Source: Salinispora mooreana (lineage in GTDB: Bacteria; Actinomycetota; Actinomycetes; Mycobacteriales; Micromonosporaceae). Taken from it: a stretch of 64,000 bases of DNA. Made by a program: the position numbers and the translations under genes. Within the stretch, counting starts at the first letter, position 1. Each line of letters starts with the position of its first letter. The stretch lies in contig NZ_KB900614.1 in assembly GCF_000379065.1 (NCBI RefSeq), positions 1,014,107 to 1,078,106 of the forward strand, written 5' to 3'. The notes under the pieces were generated by a model that saw only the letters and a list, made by a program, of their open reading frames with translations, searched no databases and was not told the origin of the DNA. Below are positions 52,164 to 61,471 of this stretch, piece by piece.

Positions 52164-52239
52164 GCCATCCTGGCACCGATCCGGTCAGGGGCGGACGGTT
52201 ATGACCCCGATGGGTGCGCTTCGGTGCCGCTGCGGGACC

Positions 52240-53100
52240 TCAGCCGCGCTCGGCCCGCTCCACGACGTTGGTCAGCAGCATCGCGCGGGTCATCGGTCCC
52301 ACTCCACCGGGCATCGGGACCAGGGCCCCGGCCACCTCGGCGACGCCGGGATCGACGTCGCCGGTGTAGCGGCCCTTACCATCGGGGCCGATCACCCGGG
52401 TGATCCCGACGTCCACCACGACCACGCCCGGCGTGATCATGTCGGAGGTGAGTAGTCCCGGCACACCGGCCGCGACGATCACAATGTCCGCGGCCCGGGT
52501 GTGCGCGGCGAGGTCGAGGGTGCCGGTGTGGCACAGGGTGACGGTCGCGTTCTCGCTGCGCCGGGTGAGCAGCAGCCCAAGCGGACGGCCGACCGTGTTA
52601 CCCCGGCCGATCACGACGACCCGGGCACCCCGTAGCGCCACATCGTGTCGGCGGAGCAGCTCGACAATCCCGCGCGGGGTACAGGGCAGCGGCCCCGGGT
52701 AGCCGAGCACCAGCCGGCCCAGGTTCACCGGGTGCAGACCATCGGCGTCCTTGTCCGGATCGATCAGCTCCAGCACTCGCTGGGTGTCGAGGTGGCCGGG
52801 GAGCGGTAGCTGCACGATGTAGCCGTGACAGGCCGGGTCGTCGTTCAGGTCGGCCAGTACGGCGTCCACCTGCTCCTGCGTGGCGTCGGCCGGAAGTTCC
52901 CGACGGAGCGAGGCGACGCCGACCTCGGCGCAGTCACGGTGCTTGCCGTTGACGTACGCCTGGGAGCCGGGATCAGCGCCGACCAGGACCGTGCCGAGAC
53001 CCGGCGTGACACCCCGTTCCGCCAGAGCCTTCACGCGGACCCGCAGCTCGTCCTTGATCTGAGCTGCGGTCGCCTTGCCATCCAGAAGCGTCGCCGTCAC
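52240..53100 (-). CDS. folD: Bifunctional methylenetetrahydrofolate dehydrogenase/methenyltetrahydrofolate cyclohydrolase
   Basis: The protein has 286 residues from GTG 53100. FolD interconverts 5,10-methylene- and 10-formyl-tetrahydrofolate. The catalytic Tyr49/Lys53 pair is in [11 protein letters not shown], the conserved [10 protein letters not shown] and [11 protein letters not shown] follow, and the NADP-binding [14 protein letters not shown] sits mid-protein. The product 10-formyl-THF is the formyl donor for PurH, whose gene lies 10.6 kb upstream on the same strand. The importer, regulator, hydrolase and SDR genes now lie between them. Confidence 0.97.
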   Translation of the reverse strand: MTATLLDGKATAAQIKDELRVRVKALAERGVTPGLGTVLVGADPGSQAYVNGKHRDCAEVGVASLRRELPADATQEQVDAVLADLNDDPACHGYIVQLPLPGHLDTQRVLELIDPDKDADGLHPVNLGRLVLGYPGPLPCTPRGIVELLRRHDVALRGARVVVIGRGNTVGRPLGLLLTRRSENATVTLCHTGTLDLAAHTRAADIVIVAAGVPGLLTSDMITPGVVVVDVGITRVIGPDGKGRYTGDVDPGVAEVAGALVPMPGGVGPMTRAMLLTNVVERAERG

Positions 53101-53532
53101 CTCCAGATCGTCTCACGCCGGCCACCGTGCGGGGCCGACGACCCGGGCAGCCGACGGCCGGCACTGCTGTGGCCGGGGACACCAGGACTGCCCGTCAGGT
53201 GCGATTCGTCACTCTGGGTAACGCATGAGGGCCCAAAACCGGACGACCGACGGTGGGCAGGGGCACGCCGGACGGTCGGCGACGGCGGGTTCGGTGTCGC
53301 CGTTGCGGGTCGACACACCCCGACCGATCCGCCGGTTCGGCGAGCCAAAGGCGCAGGTCAGCAGCGGCTGCAATAGCACAGAGGGGCACCCCCACCAAGC
53401 CTTGACACCACCCTCCGTTACGACTTCGCAACCCTTCCGTTGTCAATCGCGCACCAGCGACCTACCGTTGTCGATCGTTGCGCAGCGTAACCCAGCGTCG
53501 GGTCCTGCGCTGCGTGAGGATGAGGAGGCTTC
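53101..53532. other. Intergenic region between folD and the opp operon
   Basis: These 432 bp hold the divergent folD and opp promoters. A TTGACA hexamer at 53402-53407 is the best -35 candidate on the plus strand, but I see no good -10 at 17 bp. Two related stretches, ccgttgtcaatcg (53438-53450) and ccgttgtcgatcg (53465-53477), form a 27-bp-spaced direct repeat upstream of the opp start and may bind a regulator. An aggaggc ribosome site precedes the ATG at 53533. Confidence 0.5.
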
Positions 53533-55134
53533 ATGCGTGTTCGTAGACTCGCCGCCTGGACAGCCCTCCCGCTCGCGGTGACCCTGGGCCTGGTGGCCTG
53601 CGGCTCCGGCGGCGGTGGGTCCGGCGGGACCGACCCCAACGCGGCCGTGCGGATCGAGATCGCCGAGCCGCAGCACCTGGTGCCGACCAACACCAACGAG
53701 ACGAGCGGCTCGCAGGTGCTCGCTGCCCTGTTCAGCCCGCTGATCGGCTACGACGACGCCAGCCAGGCGTACGAGGTGGCAGCCGAGTCGGTGACGTCCG
53801 AGGACAACATCACCTGGACGATCCAGCTCAAGGACGGTTACACCTTCCACAACGGCGAGCCGGTCACCGCCGACAACTACATCGACGCCTGGAACTACGG
53901 CGCCTATGCCCCGAACGGCCAGGCCACGAGCTACTTCTTCGAGAAGATCGCCGGGTACGAGGACCTCCAGGGCGACACCCCGGCCGCGCAGACGCTGTCC
54001 GGCCTGGAGAAGGTCGACGACCTGACCTTCACCGTGACCCTGTCCACGCCATACTCCGGCTTCCGGACCATGCTCGGGTACAACGCCTTCTACCCGCTGC
54101 CGAAGGCCGCGTTCTCGGAGCCGGGCGTACTCGACGAGGGCTACGAGCAGGCGCCGATCGGTCAGGGCCCGTTCCAGATGAAGGGCACCTGGCAGCACGA
54201 CGCCCGGGTCGAGGTCGAGCGGTACGACGCCTTCCCCGGCGAGCAGCCGAAGGTGGCGGGCGTCGAGTTCCGGATCTACCAGCAGCCCGCCGCCGCGTAC
54301 GCGGATGTCCTCTCGGACAACCTCGACGTGATCAAGGTGATCCCGACCGAGAGCCTGTCGACGGCCCCCACCGACCTGGGTGACCGGTTCCAGACCAGTC
54401 CCGGGTCGTCCTTCCAGTTCCTCTCCTTCCCGACCTACCAGGAGGAGTTCAGCAACCCGGACGTGCGTACGGCGATCTCGATGGCGATCGACCGCGAGGA
54501 GATCACGACGGCCATCTTCAAGGACTCGCAGACGCCGGCCCGCTCGTTCATCTCTCCGGTTGTCGCGGGCTACCGCGAGAACACCATCGGCGACGCTGGC
54601 ACCTTCGACCCGGCCAAGGCCAAGGCGCTCTACCAGAGCGCGGGCGGGCCGAGCCAGATCGAGATCTCGTACAACGGCGACGGCGGCCACAAGGACTGGG
54701 TTGACGCCACCTGCAACCAGCTCAGGGCAAACCTGGATGTGGCGTGCGTCGGCAACGCCGAGCCGAAGTTCTCGGACCTGCTGACGAAGGTCAAGGCGGA
54801 GCAGCCGGTCGGCCTCTTCCGGATGGGTTGGTCCATGGACTACCCGTCCATGGAGAACTACCTCGGCCCGCTGTACAGCAGCACCGGCTCGTCGAACTTC
54901 TACGGCTACAGCAACCCCGAGTTCGACAAGCTGGTCGCCGAGGGTTCGGCGGCGGCCTCCGAGGAGGAGGCGATCGCGAAGTACCAGCAGGCCGAGGAGG
55001 TGCTGGCCGAGGACATGCCGGTGATCCCGCTGCGCTACGGCCAGAACGTCTTCGGGCACTCGACCAAGGTCACGAACGTGGAGTTGGACCTCTTCAACCG
55101 GGTCGACCTGCTGAAGATCGAGGCAGTCCAGTAG
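53533..55134 (+). CDS. Oligopeptide ABC transporter substrate-binding lipoprotein
   Basis: The protein has 533 residues. The signal peptide ends in the lipobox LVAC (Cys23), followed by a Gly/Ser linker, so the mature protein is anchored in the outer leaflet of the membrane. The SBP family 5 fold is clear: YTFHNGEPVTADNYIDAWNYGA, then VRTAISMAIDREEI and ARSFISPV near the hinge, with the C-terminal SNFYGYSNPEFDKLV. It delivers oligopeptides to the permease encoded by the next genes. It is first in a five-gene operon; the promoter lies in the 430-bp gap upstream. Confidence 0.95.
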   Translation: MRVRRLAAWTALPLAVTLGLVACGSGGGGSGGTDPNAAVRIEIAEPQHLVPTNTNETSGSQVLAALFSPLIGYDDASQAYEVAAESVTSEDNITWTIQLKDGYTFHNGEPVTADNYIDAWNYGAYAPNGQATSYFFEKIAGYEDLQGDTPAAQTLSGLEKVDDLTFTVTLSTPYSGFRTMLGYNAFYPLPKAAFSEPGVLDEGYEQAPIGQGPFQMKGTWQHDARVEVERYDAFPGEQPKVAGVEFRIYQQPAAAYADVLSDNLDVIKVIPTESLSTAPTDLGDRFQTSPGSSFQFLSFPTYQEEFSNPDVRTAISMAIDREEITTAIFKDSQTPARSFISPVVAGYRENTIGDAGTFDPAKAKALYQSAGGPSQIEISYNGDGGHKDWVDATCNQLRANLDVACVGNAEPKFSDLLTKVKAEQPVGLFRMGWSMDYPSMENYLGPLYSSTGSSNFYGYSNPEFDKLVAEGSAAASEEEAIAKYQQAEEVLAEDMPVIPLRYGQNVFGHSTKVTNVELDLFNRVDLLKIEAVQ

Positions 55135-55223
55135 TTCCGTAGTAAGCGGTGTGGTCGGGTCGCCGGGTAGCTGGTGACCCGACCACCCCTCTCCTTCGCC
55201 CTTTTTCAGAGAGACTGCCTAGT

Positions 55224-56162
55224 ATGGTCCGCTTTATTCTGCGACGACTGCTCCAGATGGTCCTCGCCTTCTTCGGGACCACGCTGATCGTCTACGCGCT
55301 GATGTTCGCCGGTCAGGGTGATCCCATCCAGGCTCTCGCCGGCGAACGCCCGGTCACCGATGCCCAGCGGGCATACCTGACGGAGAAGTTCCACCTGGAC
55401 CGGACCGGCATCGACGGCTTCTTCTACCGCTACTTCGACTACATCCGGAACCTTCTCCGGGGCGACCTCGGCGAGTCCCTCACCGGACGGCAGATCGGCG
55501 ACATCCTGGCCGCCGCCTGGCCGGTGACGATCAAGCTGGCGCTGATCGCGATGACAGTCACCGTGCTCGTCGGGGTCACCGCCGGCGTGCTCGCCGGCAT
55601 TCGGCGGGCCAGTGTCTTCGACAACTCGACGCTGCTGCTGACCCTGGTCGTGCTCGCCGTACCGACCATCGTGCTGGCGCCCATCGCGCAGTACCTCCTC
55701 GGCGTCCGGTGGCAGCTCTTCCCGCCCACCGCCGGCGCCGACCCCGACTTCTACGCGCTGCTGCTGCCCGGGATCGTCCTCGGCTCTCTCTCCCTGGCCA
55801 CCGCGCTGCGGCTGACCCGGACCTCGGTCGCCGAAAACCTCCGCGCCGACTACGTGCGCACCGCCCGGTCGAAGGGCCTGGTCAAGCGACGGATCGTCGG
55901 CATCCACGTGCTGCGTAACTCGCTCATCCCGGTGGTCACCTTCCTCGGCGTCGAATTGGGCAACCTGATGGGCGGCGCAATCATCACCGAAGGGGTGTTC
56001 AACATCCCCGGGGTCGGTTTCAACCTCTTCCGCGCCATCCGTACCGAGGACGGTCCGTTGGTGGTGGGGATCGTCAGCGTGCTGGTCGTCGTCTATCTCA
56101 TCGCCAACCTGGTGGTGGACGTGCTCTACGCCGTACTCGACCCGAGGATCCGCTATGAGTGA
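55224..56162 (+). CDS. Oligopeptide ABC transporter permease (OppB type)
   Basis: The protein has 312 residues from ATG 55224, 89 bp after the binding-protein stop; an earlier in-frame start (55149) would add a poorly supported stretch. It has six membrane helices with the first at 9-29 (ALMFAGQGDPI immediately after). The family EAA coupling loop is visible as DYVRTARSKGLVKRRIVGIHVLRN. The protein forms half of the transmembrane channel and overlaps the next permease by 8 bp. Confidence 0.94.
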   Translation: MVRFILRRLLQMVLAFFGTTLIVYALMFAGQGDPIQALAGERPVTDAQRAYLTEKFHLDRTGIDGFFYRYFDYIRNLLRGDLGESLTGRQIGDILAAAWPVTIKLALIAMTVTVLVGVTAGVLAGIRRASVFDNSTLLLTLVVLAVPTIVLAPIAQYLLGVRWQLFPPTAGADPDFYALLLPGIVLGSLSLATALRLTRTSVAENLRADYVRTARSKGLVKRRIVGIHVLRNSLIPVVTFLGVELGNLMGGAIITEGVFNIPGVGFNLFRAIRTEDGPLVVGIVSVLVVVYLIANLVVDVLYAVLDPRIRYE

Positions 56163-57123
56163 TTTCGAGACGGTGGCCGCGTCGGAGGACCCGAACGCCC
56201 GGCGCGGCCCCTCCGGCGAGCCGAACGCGCCGAACCAGGTCGGCGGCACCTCCGTCACCCCCGGCCGACCGCGCAGCCTCGCCGGCGACGCCTGGCGGGA
56301 CCTGCGCCGAAAGCCGATCTTCTGGATCAGCTCCGCCCTGGTCCTGGTGGTCACCGCGATGGCCGCGGTGCCCGCGCTGTTCACCGCCGCCGACCCGGCC
56401 GACTGCGTACTCTCCCGGCAGCACGCCGGCCCCTCCGGCGGCGCCATCTTCGGGTACGACTTCCAGGGCTGCGACACGTACGCTCGGGCGGTCTACGGTG
56501 CCCGCGCCTCGCTTCTGGTCGGCGCCCTCTCGGCGCTGCTCACCGGGCTGATCGCGCTCACCGTCGGCATGCTCGCCGGGTACTTCGGCCGCTGGATCGA
56601 CGCCGTCCTCTCCCGGGTGATCGACATCGTGCTCGGAATCCCCCTGCTGCTCGCCGCGATCGTGCTGCTCAAGCGAGTCGCCAGCGACAGCGCGACGGTC
56701 CGGATCGCGGCGGTGATCTTCGTCCTGGCGGTGCTCGGCTGGACGACGACGGCCCGGGTGGTCCGCTCGTCGGTGATCACCGCCAAGGAGCAGGACTACG
56801 TCGCCGCCGCCAGGATGCTCGGCGCGAGCAACAGCCGGATCATGTGGCGACACATCCTGCCCAACACACTCGCCCCCGCCATCGTGGTGCTGACCATAGC
56901 GCTCGGATCCTTCATCGCGGCCGAGGCGACGCTCTCCTTCCTCGGCATCGGGCTCAAGGAACCCACGATCTCCTGGGGCATCGATATCAACAGTGGCCGG
57001 GTGCACATGCGCGAGTCGGCCACCCCGCTGATCGTCCCGTCGACCTTCCTCGCGCTGACCGTGCTGGCGTTCATCATGCTCGGCGACGCGATCCGAGACG
57101 CCTTCGACCCGAAACTCCGGTGA
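56155..57123 (+). CDS. Oligopeptide ABC transporter permease (OppC type)
   Basis: The protein has 322 residues from ATG 56155 with an 8-bp overlap. An N-terminal cytoplasmic tail rich in Pro/Asn/Gly (residues 1-45) is followed by DAWRDLRRKPIFWIS, the usual OppC lead-in, and six membrane helices. The EAA loop is DYVAAARMLGASNSRIMWRHILPN. An extracellular insert between helices 1 and 2 has two Cys (DCVLSRQ, GCDTYAR) that could form a disulfide. Confidence 0.94.
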   Translation: MSDFETVAASEDPNARRGPSGEPNAPNQVGGTSVTPGRPRSLAGDAWRDLRRKPIFWISSALVLVVTAMAAVPALFTAADPADCVLSRQHAGPSGGAIFGYDFQGCDTYARAVYGARASLLVGALSALLTGLIALTVGMLAGYFGRWIDAVLSRVIDIVLGIPLLLAAIVLLKRVASDSATVRIAAVIFVLAVLGWTTTARVVRSSVITAKEQDYVAAARMLGASNSRIMWRHILPNTLAPAIVVLTIALGSFIAAEATLSFLGIGLKEPTISWGIDINSGRVHMRESATPLIVPSTFLALTVLAFIMLGDAIRDAFDPKLR

Positions 57124-57176
57124 GTCCCGTGCGCGGGAACCGACACACCCGTGGCAGCGAGCGAAAGGCAGGCGCT

Positions 57177-58214
57177 GTGTCCCAGTCCGCCGTCCAACCC
57201 ACGCCCGCCTCCCCCACTCCGGAGGGCGGCCACCTGCTCGAGGTACGAGACCTGCACGTCGAGTTCCGCACCGGAGAAGGCGTGGCGAAGGTGATCAACG
57301 GTGTCTCGTACCACCTGGACGCCGGGGAGACCCTCGCCGTGCTCGGCGAGTCCGGCTCCGGCAAGTCGGTCACCGCTCAGGCGATCATGGGCATCCTGGA
57401 CACCCCGCCCGCGGTAATCCGTAGCGGGCAGATCCGCTACCAGGGGCGCGACCTGCTCACCCAGTCGGAGGAGCAACGCCGGCAGGTACGCGGCACCGAG
57501 ATCGCCATGATCTTCCAGGATGCGCTCTCCGCGCTGAACCCGACCTTCCCGGTCGGCTGGCAGATCAGCGAGACGCTGCGCCAACGGGCCGGGATGTCCC
57601 GTGGCAACGCCCGCCAACGCGCCATCGAACTGATGGAGCTGGTGAAGATTCCGGCCGCGGCCAACCGGCTCGGCGACTACCCGCACCAGTTCTCCGGCGG
57701 GATGCGGCAACGCGTCATGATCGCCATGGCGTTGGCGCTGAACCCGAAGGTCCTCATCGCCGATGAGCCGACGACCGCGCTGGACGTGACCGTGCAGGCC
57801 CAGATCATGGACCTCCTGGCCGACCTGCGTCGGGACCTCCGCATGGCGATGATCCTGATCACCCACGACCTCGGCGTGGTAGCCGGCGTCGCCGACCGGA
57901 TCGCCGTCATGTACGCCGGGCGGATCGTCGAACACGCCGACGTCCGGTCGCTGTACAAGTCACCCGCCCACCCGTACACCAAGGGGTTGTTGGAATCGAT
58001 CCCGCGGCTGGACTTCCACGGCCAGCATCTGTCGACGATCCGGGGCCTGCCGCCGAACCTGATGCGGATCCCCTCCGGCTGCCCCTTCCACCCCCGGTGC
58101 CCCTACGTCCAGCAGGTCTGCGTGGACGTCGTACCGCACGACCTGGTCCTCGGCGACGGCCGGACCAGCGCGTGCCACTTCGCGCAGGAGGTCCGCGATG
58201 ACCGCGCCCGCTAG
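57177..58214 (+). CDS. Oligopeptide ABC transporter ATP-binding protein (OppD type)
   Basis: The protein has 345 residues from GTG 57177, 53 bp after the permease stop. Walker A GESGSGKS is at 57-64, the signature is FSGGMRQRV, Walker B is [11 protein letters not shown], and the switch His is in ITHDLGVV. The C-terminal oligopeptide-transport extension carries four Cys in [14 protein letters not shown] plus CHF, a known [4Fe-4S]-type site in Opp/Dpp ATPases. Its 3' end overlaps the OppF gene by 17 bp. Confidence 0.94.
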   Translation: MSQSAVQPTPASPTPEGGHLLEVRDLHVEFRTGEGVAKVINGVSYHLDAGETLAVLGESGSGKSVTAQAIMGILDTPPAVIRSGQIRYQGRDLLTQSEEQRRQVRGTEIAMIFQDALSALNPTFPVGWQISETLRQRAGMSRGNARQRAIELMELVKIPAAANRLGDYPHQFSGGMRQRVMIAMALALNPKVLIADEPTTALDVTVQAQIMDLLADLRRDLRMAMILITHDLGVVAGVADRIAVMYAGRIVEHADVRSLYKSPAHPYTKGLLESIPRLDFHGQHLSTIRGLPPNLMRIPSGCPFHPRCPYVQQVCVDVVPHDLVLGDGRTSACHFAQEVRDDRAR

Positions 58215-59238
58215 CCCGCCGAAGAAGGTACGCGGCGAGCCAATCCTCGCCGTCAGAGACCTGGTCAAGCACTTTCCCATCACCCAGGGCGTCGTCTTCC
58301 AGCGCCAGATCGGCGCGGTCCGCGCCGTGGACGGGGTCAGCTTCGACCTGCGCCGCGGTGAAACCCTCGGCATCGTCGGCGAGTCCGGCTGCGGCAAGTC
58401 CACCCTGGCCCGACTGCTGATGCGGCTGGAGATGCCGACCTCCGGAGCGGCGACCTTGGAGGGGCGGGACCTCTTCGCCGCCCGGGGCGGGGAGTTGCGC
58501 CGGCTACGCCGCAACATGCAGATGGTCCTCCAGGACCCGTACACCTCGCTGAATCCGCGGATGACCGTCGGCGACATCATCGGTGAGCCCTTCGAGATCC
58601 ACCCGGAGGCGGCACCCAAGGGCAGCCGGCAGCGGCGGGTCCAGGAGCTGCTGGACATGGTCGGGCTCAGCCCCGAGCACCTCAACCGGTACCCACACCA
58701 GTTCTCCGGCGGCCAGCGCCAGCGCATCGGCATCGCCCGCGCGCTCGCGCTGCGCCCCGAGGTGATCGTCTGTGACGAGCCGGTCTCCGCGCTGGACGTC
58801 TCGATCCAGGCGCAGGTGATCAATCTGCTCGAGCAGCTTCAGGACGAGCTCGGTCTCTCGTACATCTTCATCGCCCACGACCTGTCGGTGGTACGGCACA
58901 TCTGCGACCGGGTCGCGGTGATGTACCTGGGTCGGATCGTCGAGCTCGGCACCGAGGAGGAGATCTACCAGCGGGCCACCCACCCGTACACCCAGGCACT
59001 GCTGTCGGCGGTGCCGGTGCCCGACCCGGAGTTGCGGGACAACCAGAACATGATCCGCCTGATCGGCGACGTGCCGAGCCCGGCGAACCCGCCGAGCGGC
59101 TGCCGGTTTCGCACCCGGTGCTGGAAGGCACAGGACGTCTGCGCCACCCAGGACCCGGACACCGTGCCGCGGGCCGCCGACCCGCACCCGTCGGCCTGCC
59201 ACTTCGCCGAGCTCCGTGCACCGGCGTCCCCCTCCTGA
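58198..59238 (+). CDS. Oligopeptide ABC transporter ATP-binding protein (OppF type)
   Basis: The protein has 346 residues from ATG 58198, overlapping OppD. It has Walker [10 protein letters not shown] at 61-69, signature [15 protein letters not shown], Walker [13 protein letters not shown] and switch His in IAHDLSVV. The C-terminal cluster motif [14 protein letters not shown] followed by CHF matches OppD. With the binding protein, two permeases and OppD it completes a full Opp importer, ending 146 bp before the XRE regulator gene. Confidence 0.94.
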   Translation: MTAPASPPKKVRGEPILAVRDLVKHFPITQGVVFQRQIGAVRAVDGVSFDLRRGETLGIVGESGCGKSTLARLLMRLEMPTSGAATLEGRDLFAARGGELRRLRRNMQMVLQDPYTSLNPRMTVGDIIGEPFEIHPEAAPKGSRQRRVQELLDMVGLSPEHLNRYPHQFSGGQRQRIGIARALALRPEVIVCDEPVSALDVSIQAQVINLLEQLQDELGLSYIFIAHDLSVVRHICDRVAVMYLGRIVELGTEEEIYQRATHPYTQALLSAVPVPDPELRDNQNMIRLIGDVPSPANPPSGCRFRTRCWKAQDVCATQDPDTVPRAADPHPSACHFAELRAPASPS

Positions 59239-59384
59239 CGACCGCCGACCACCGATGCGCTGCTTCCCGGGCCGGATCGCCGGCACACTCCCGTATCGGT
59301 GACGGCGAGTATCGTCAACTGTGGTGGCGTGCCGGAGTATCGGCCGGCGGTCCGCCGCCCAGAATCGCTACCTGGGAGGCGACG

Positions 59385-60581
59385 ATGATGGACCAGACGA
59401 CCTTCGGTGCACGCCTACGCGCCCACCGCGAACGTGCCGGGAAGACCCGACCGGTCCTCGGTGGTCTGGTCGGTCGCAGCGCGGAGTGGGTCAAGGCGTT
59501 GGAGAACGGCCGCCTACTTCCGCCCCGCCTTCCCATGATGCTTCGCCTGGCTGAGGTACTGGGGCTCGACGACCTCGCCGACCTGACCGGAGATCAGACC
59601 CTGCCCGTGGCGTCGGTGACCCGCGCTGGTCATCCCGCTCTCGACAAGGTCGCCGCCGCGATGCAACGCTCTTCCCTGCCGGCCGGTCCGGCTACTCAGG
59701 TCGAGGTGCTGCGCGGCTTGGTCGGTCAGGCGTGGGAGTTGTGGCACCGTTCAACCACCGAACGGACGGCGGTCGCCGGGGTACTCCCTGAGCTGCTGGG
59801 CGAAGCGCAGCGCAGCGCTCGCCGGCTGGACGGACTGGCCCGCCGACAGGCGCTCGTCGAACTGGCCCGGATCTACCACCTCGCCCAGTTGTACCTGGCC
59901 CACCAGCCGTACCCAGAGTTGGTGTGGCTGGCCGCTGACCGGGCGATGTCTGCCGCGCAGAACGCCGATGACCCGGCCGCGATCGCGGCGGCCGGCTGGT
60001 ACTACGCCCACGTCTACCGCGGAGCCAACCAGATCGACGCGGCCGAGCAGGTGCTTGTCGACGCTGCCACTCTGGTGGACCCGGCAGCCGACGATGAGCA
60101 GTTGGCCCGGTGGGGGCAGGCCCAGCTCGGCCTCGCGCTGGGGCACAGCAAGGCTGGTCGAGCCGGGCAGGCCTGGCGGGCATGGGACGCCGCCGACGAG
60201 GCCGCGGGCCGGCTTGGCAGCACGTACACCCACCCGTGGTTGATGTTCGGACCGGCGGCCTGCGCGACGTACGCGGTCACCATCGAAACGGATCTGTGCC
60301 GGCCGGGTGCGGCGGTCCGGCGTGCGGACACCATGGACTACCGTGCGCTTCCGTCGTGCACGCGTCGGGCCGCCGCCCTGATCGAGGGCGCACGGGCGCA
60401 TGTGCTGCACCGAGGTGAGTTGGCGGCGGTGCATCTGCTCGGACGGGCACTGCGGGAGAGCGTGGACACCCTGCGACACCATCCGTATGCCCGCACCGCT
60501 GTCCTGGAGCTGTCCAGCCGGCCCGGCATGGTCGGGGAGGACGCGAGGGAACTTGCCCTCGCGATCGGCGTCATGGGGTAG
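59385..60581 (+). CDS. XRE-family regulator with helical C-terminal domain
   Basis: The protein has 398 residues from ATG 59385 (or the adjacent ATG 59388) behind gggagg. The HTH spans about 5-60: GARLRAHRERAGKTRPVLGG, recognition helix SAEWVKALENGRLLP, then LRLAEVLGLDDL. The long Ala-rich helical remainder resembles TPR arrays (QALVELARIYHLAQLYLA, AGWYYAHVYRGANQ, GLALGHSKAGRAGQAWRAWDAAD). The length equals that of the XRE gene at 24.9 kb, but the HTH sequences differ. A chain of three overlapping micro-ORFs starts 144 bp downstream, a frequent actinobacterial arrangement in which the regulator controls the small proteins. Confidence 0.9.
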   Translation: MMDQTTFGARLRAHRERAGKTRPVLGGLVGRSAEWVKALENGRLLPPRLPMMLRLAEVLGLDDLADLTGDQTLPVASVTRAGHPALDKVAAAMQRSSLPAGPATQVEVLRGLVGQAWELWHRSTTERTAVAGVLPELLGEAQRSARRLDGLARRQALVELARIYHLAQLYLAHQPYPELVWLAADRAMSAAQNADDPAAIAAAGWYYAHVYRGANQIDAAEQVLVDAATLVDPAADDEQLARWGQAQLGLALGHSKAGRAGQAWRAWDAADEAAGRLGSTYTHPWLMFGPAACATYAVTIETDLCRPGAAVRRADTMDYRALPSCTRRAAALIEGARAHVLHRGELAAVHLLGRALRESVDTLRHHPYARTAVLELSSRPGMVGEDARELALAIGVMG

Positions 60582-60724
60582 CGCTCCCTCAGGTACAGAC
60601 TCTCCCCGCCCCCACCCGCGACCGCTCGTAGCGTCCAGGTCACTGGCGGAGGGCAACCACTCCGGCCTCGCTCCCGAGAGTGCCGGAACTCGCCGCCTTA
60701 CGGAACTCGACGAAAGGCGAACCC

Positions 60725-60970
60725 ATGGCGGCCTCTTCCAAGCTATCCGGCGTGGTGCGGTGGTTACTCCGGCGGCAGGAGTTGTCGCCACGAACTCAGG
60801 TCGGGGAGCGCCACCAGGCGATTGAGCGGGAAGCGGCCCGGCGGCGGCTGCTCGAACAGGCGAGACGACTACGGGACACGCAGTGGCACCGCGAGCCGAC
60901 TCAGCCCGCGCCCCCTACCCGGACGACGGTGGCGCAGAGCACCGATGGTGAGACCAGGGGCCATCGATGA
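60725..60970 (+). CDS. Small basic protein downstream of the XRE regulator
   Basis: The protein has 81 residues from ATG 60725 (aaagg upstream). It begins MAASSKLSGVVRWLLRRQEL and continues with a strongly basic helix (GERHQAIEREAARRRLLEQARRLRDTQW), then a Thr/Pro-rich tail. It has no cysteine and no family I can name. Its stop overlaps the next start by ATGA. Co-translation with two tiny Cys-containing proteins suggests one functional unit. Confidence 0.6.
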   Translation: MAASSKLSGVVRWLLRRQELSPRTQVGERHQAIEREAARRRLLEQARRLRDTQWHREPTQPAPPTRTTVAQSTDGETRGHR

Positions 60971-61155
60971 GACCGGCGGCCGACCAGCAGGAACAGGCGA
61001 TCCTCGCCGCGCACGTACCCGGACCTGACGGCATGTGCACCGGTTGCCGCGCCTGGTGGTCGCGGCTGACGCCGTACCCGTGCCTGCAGGCCGACTGGGC
61101 AACCAGCCGGCACGCCCGCAGAATCACCCACCGCTTCCTACACGGTGCCGGATGA
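60967..61155 (+). CDS. Micro-protein with CxxC ... PYPC signature
   Basis: The protein has 62 residues from ATG 60967 in an ATGA overlap. Motifs are HVPGPDGMCTGCRAWW, then LTPYPCLQADWATSRHARR. The CxxC plus a later Cys and conserved Trp/His suggest a small metal- or thiol-binding domain. Similar sequences sit beside XRE regulators in other Micromonosporaceae (from memory, unnamed). Its stop overlaps the next start, again by ATGA. Confidence 0.65.
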   Translation: MRPAADQQEQAILAAHVPGPDGMCTGCRAWWSRLTPYPCLQADWATSRHARRITHRFLHGAG

Positions 61156-61310
61156 CCGCCCACAGCCCGGTCACCCGAGCATGGACCCGCAGCGGCTGCG
61201 GCCAGCCCTGGCCCTGCCCAACCCGAAATCACGAGCTACCGGCGGAGTACGATCGTGCACGACGGCCCGCGACAGCTGGGGATCGGCGGCGGCACGGCCG
61301 GGCACGGTGA
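61152..61310 (+). CDS. Micro-protein with CGxPWPCP signature, apparently truncated
   Basis: The protein has 52 residues from ATG 61152 in an ATGA overlap. The core VTRAWTRSGCGQPWPCPTRN leads to HELPAEYD, matching the start of a family of about 65-residue proteins that accompany XRE regulators. The expected C-terminal hydrophobic helix is missing, replaced by Arg-rich residues (RARRPATAGDRRRHGRAR), as if by a frameshift or decay. A further 24-codon scrap (61313-61387, containing HQGHMPDTHGWVCH) resembles part of the same type of protein. Confidence 0.5.
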   Translation: MTAHSPVTRAWTRSGCGQPWPCPTRNHELPAEYDRARRPATAGDRRRHGRAR

Positions 61311-61471
61311 CCATGGCCCTACCCGAGACGCTCACCGCCGTCCATCAGGGCCATATGCCGGACACACACGGATGGGTGTGCCACTGAGGCTCCACCACCC
61401 GTCCACGCTTGACGCTCACTAGTCGACTACCAATCGACGTACCAAACTGGCAGAAGGAAGGTACAGCACAC

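Noticed and set aside
56844..57176. Upstream in-frame extension of the OppD-type gene
   Set aside because: It overlaps the OppC coding region in another frame; the family start is at 57177.
61313..61387. 24-codon ORF after the micro-protein chain
   Set aside because: Too short to call a gene; kept only as a possible remnant because HMPDTHGW resembles the neighbouring family.
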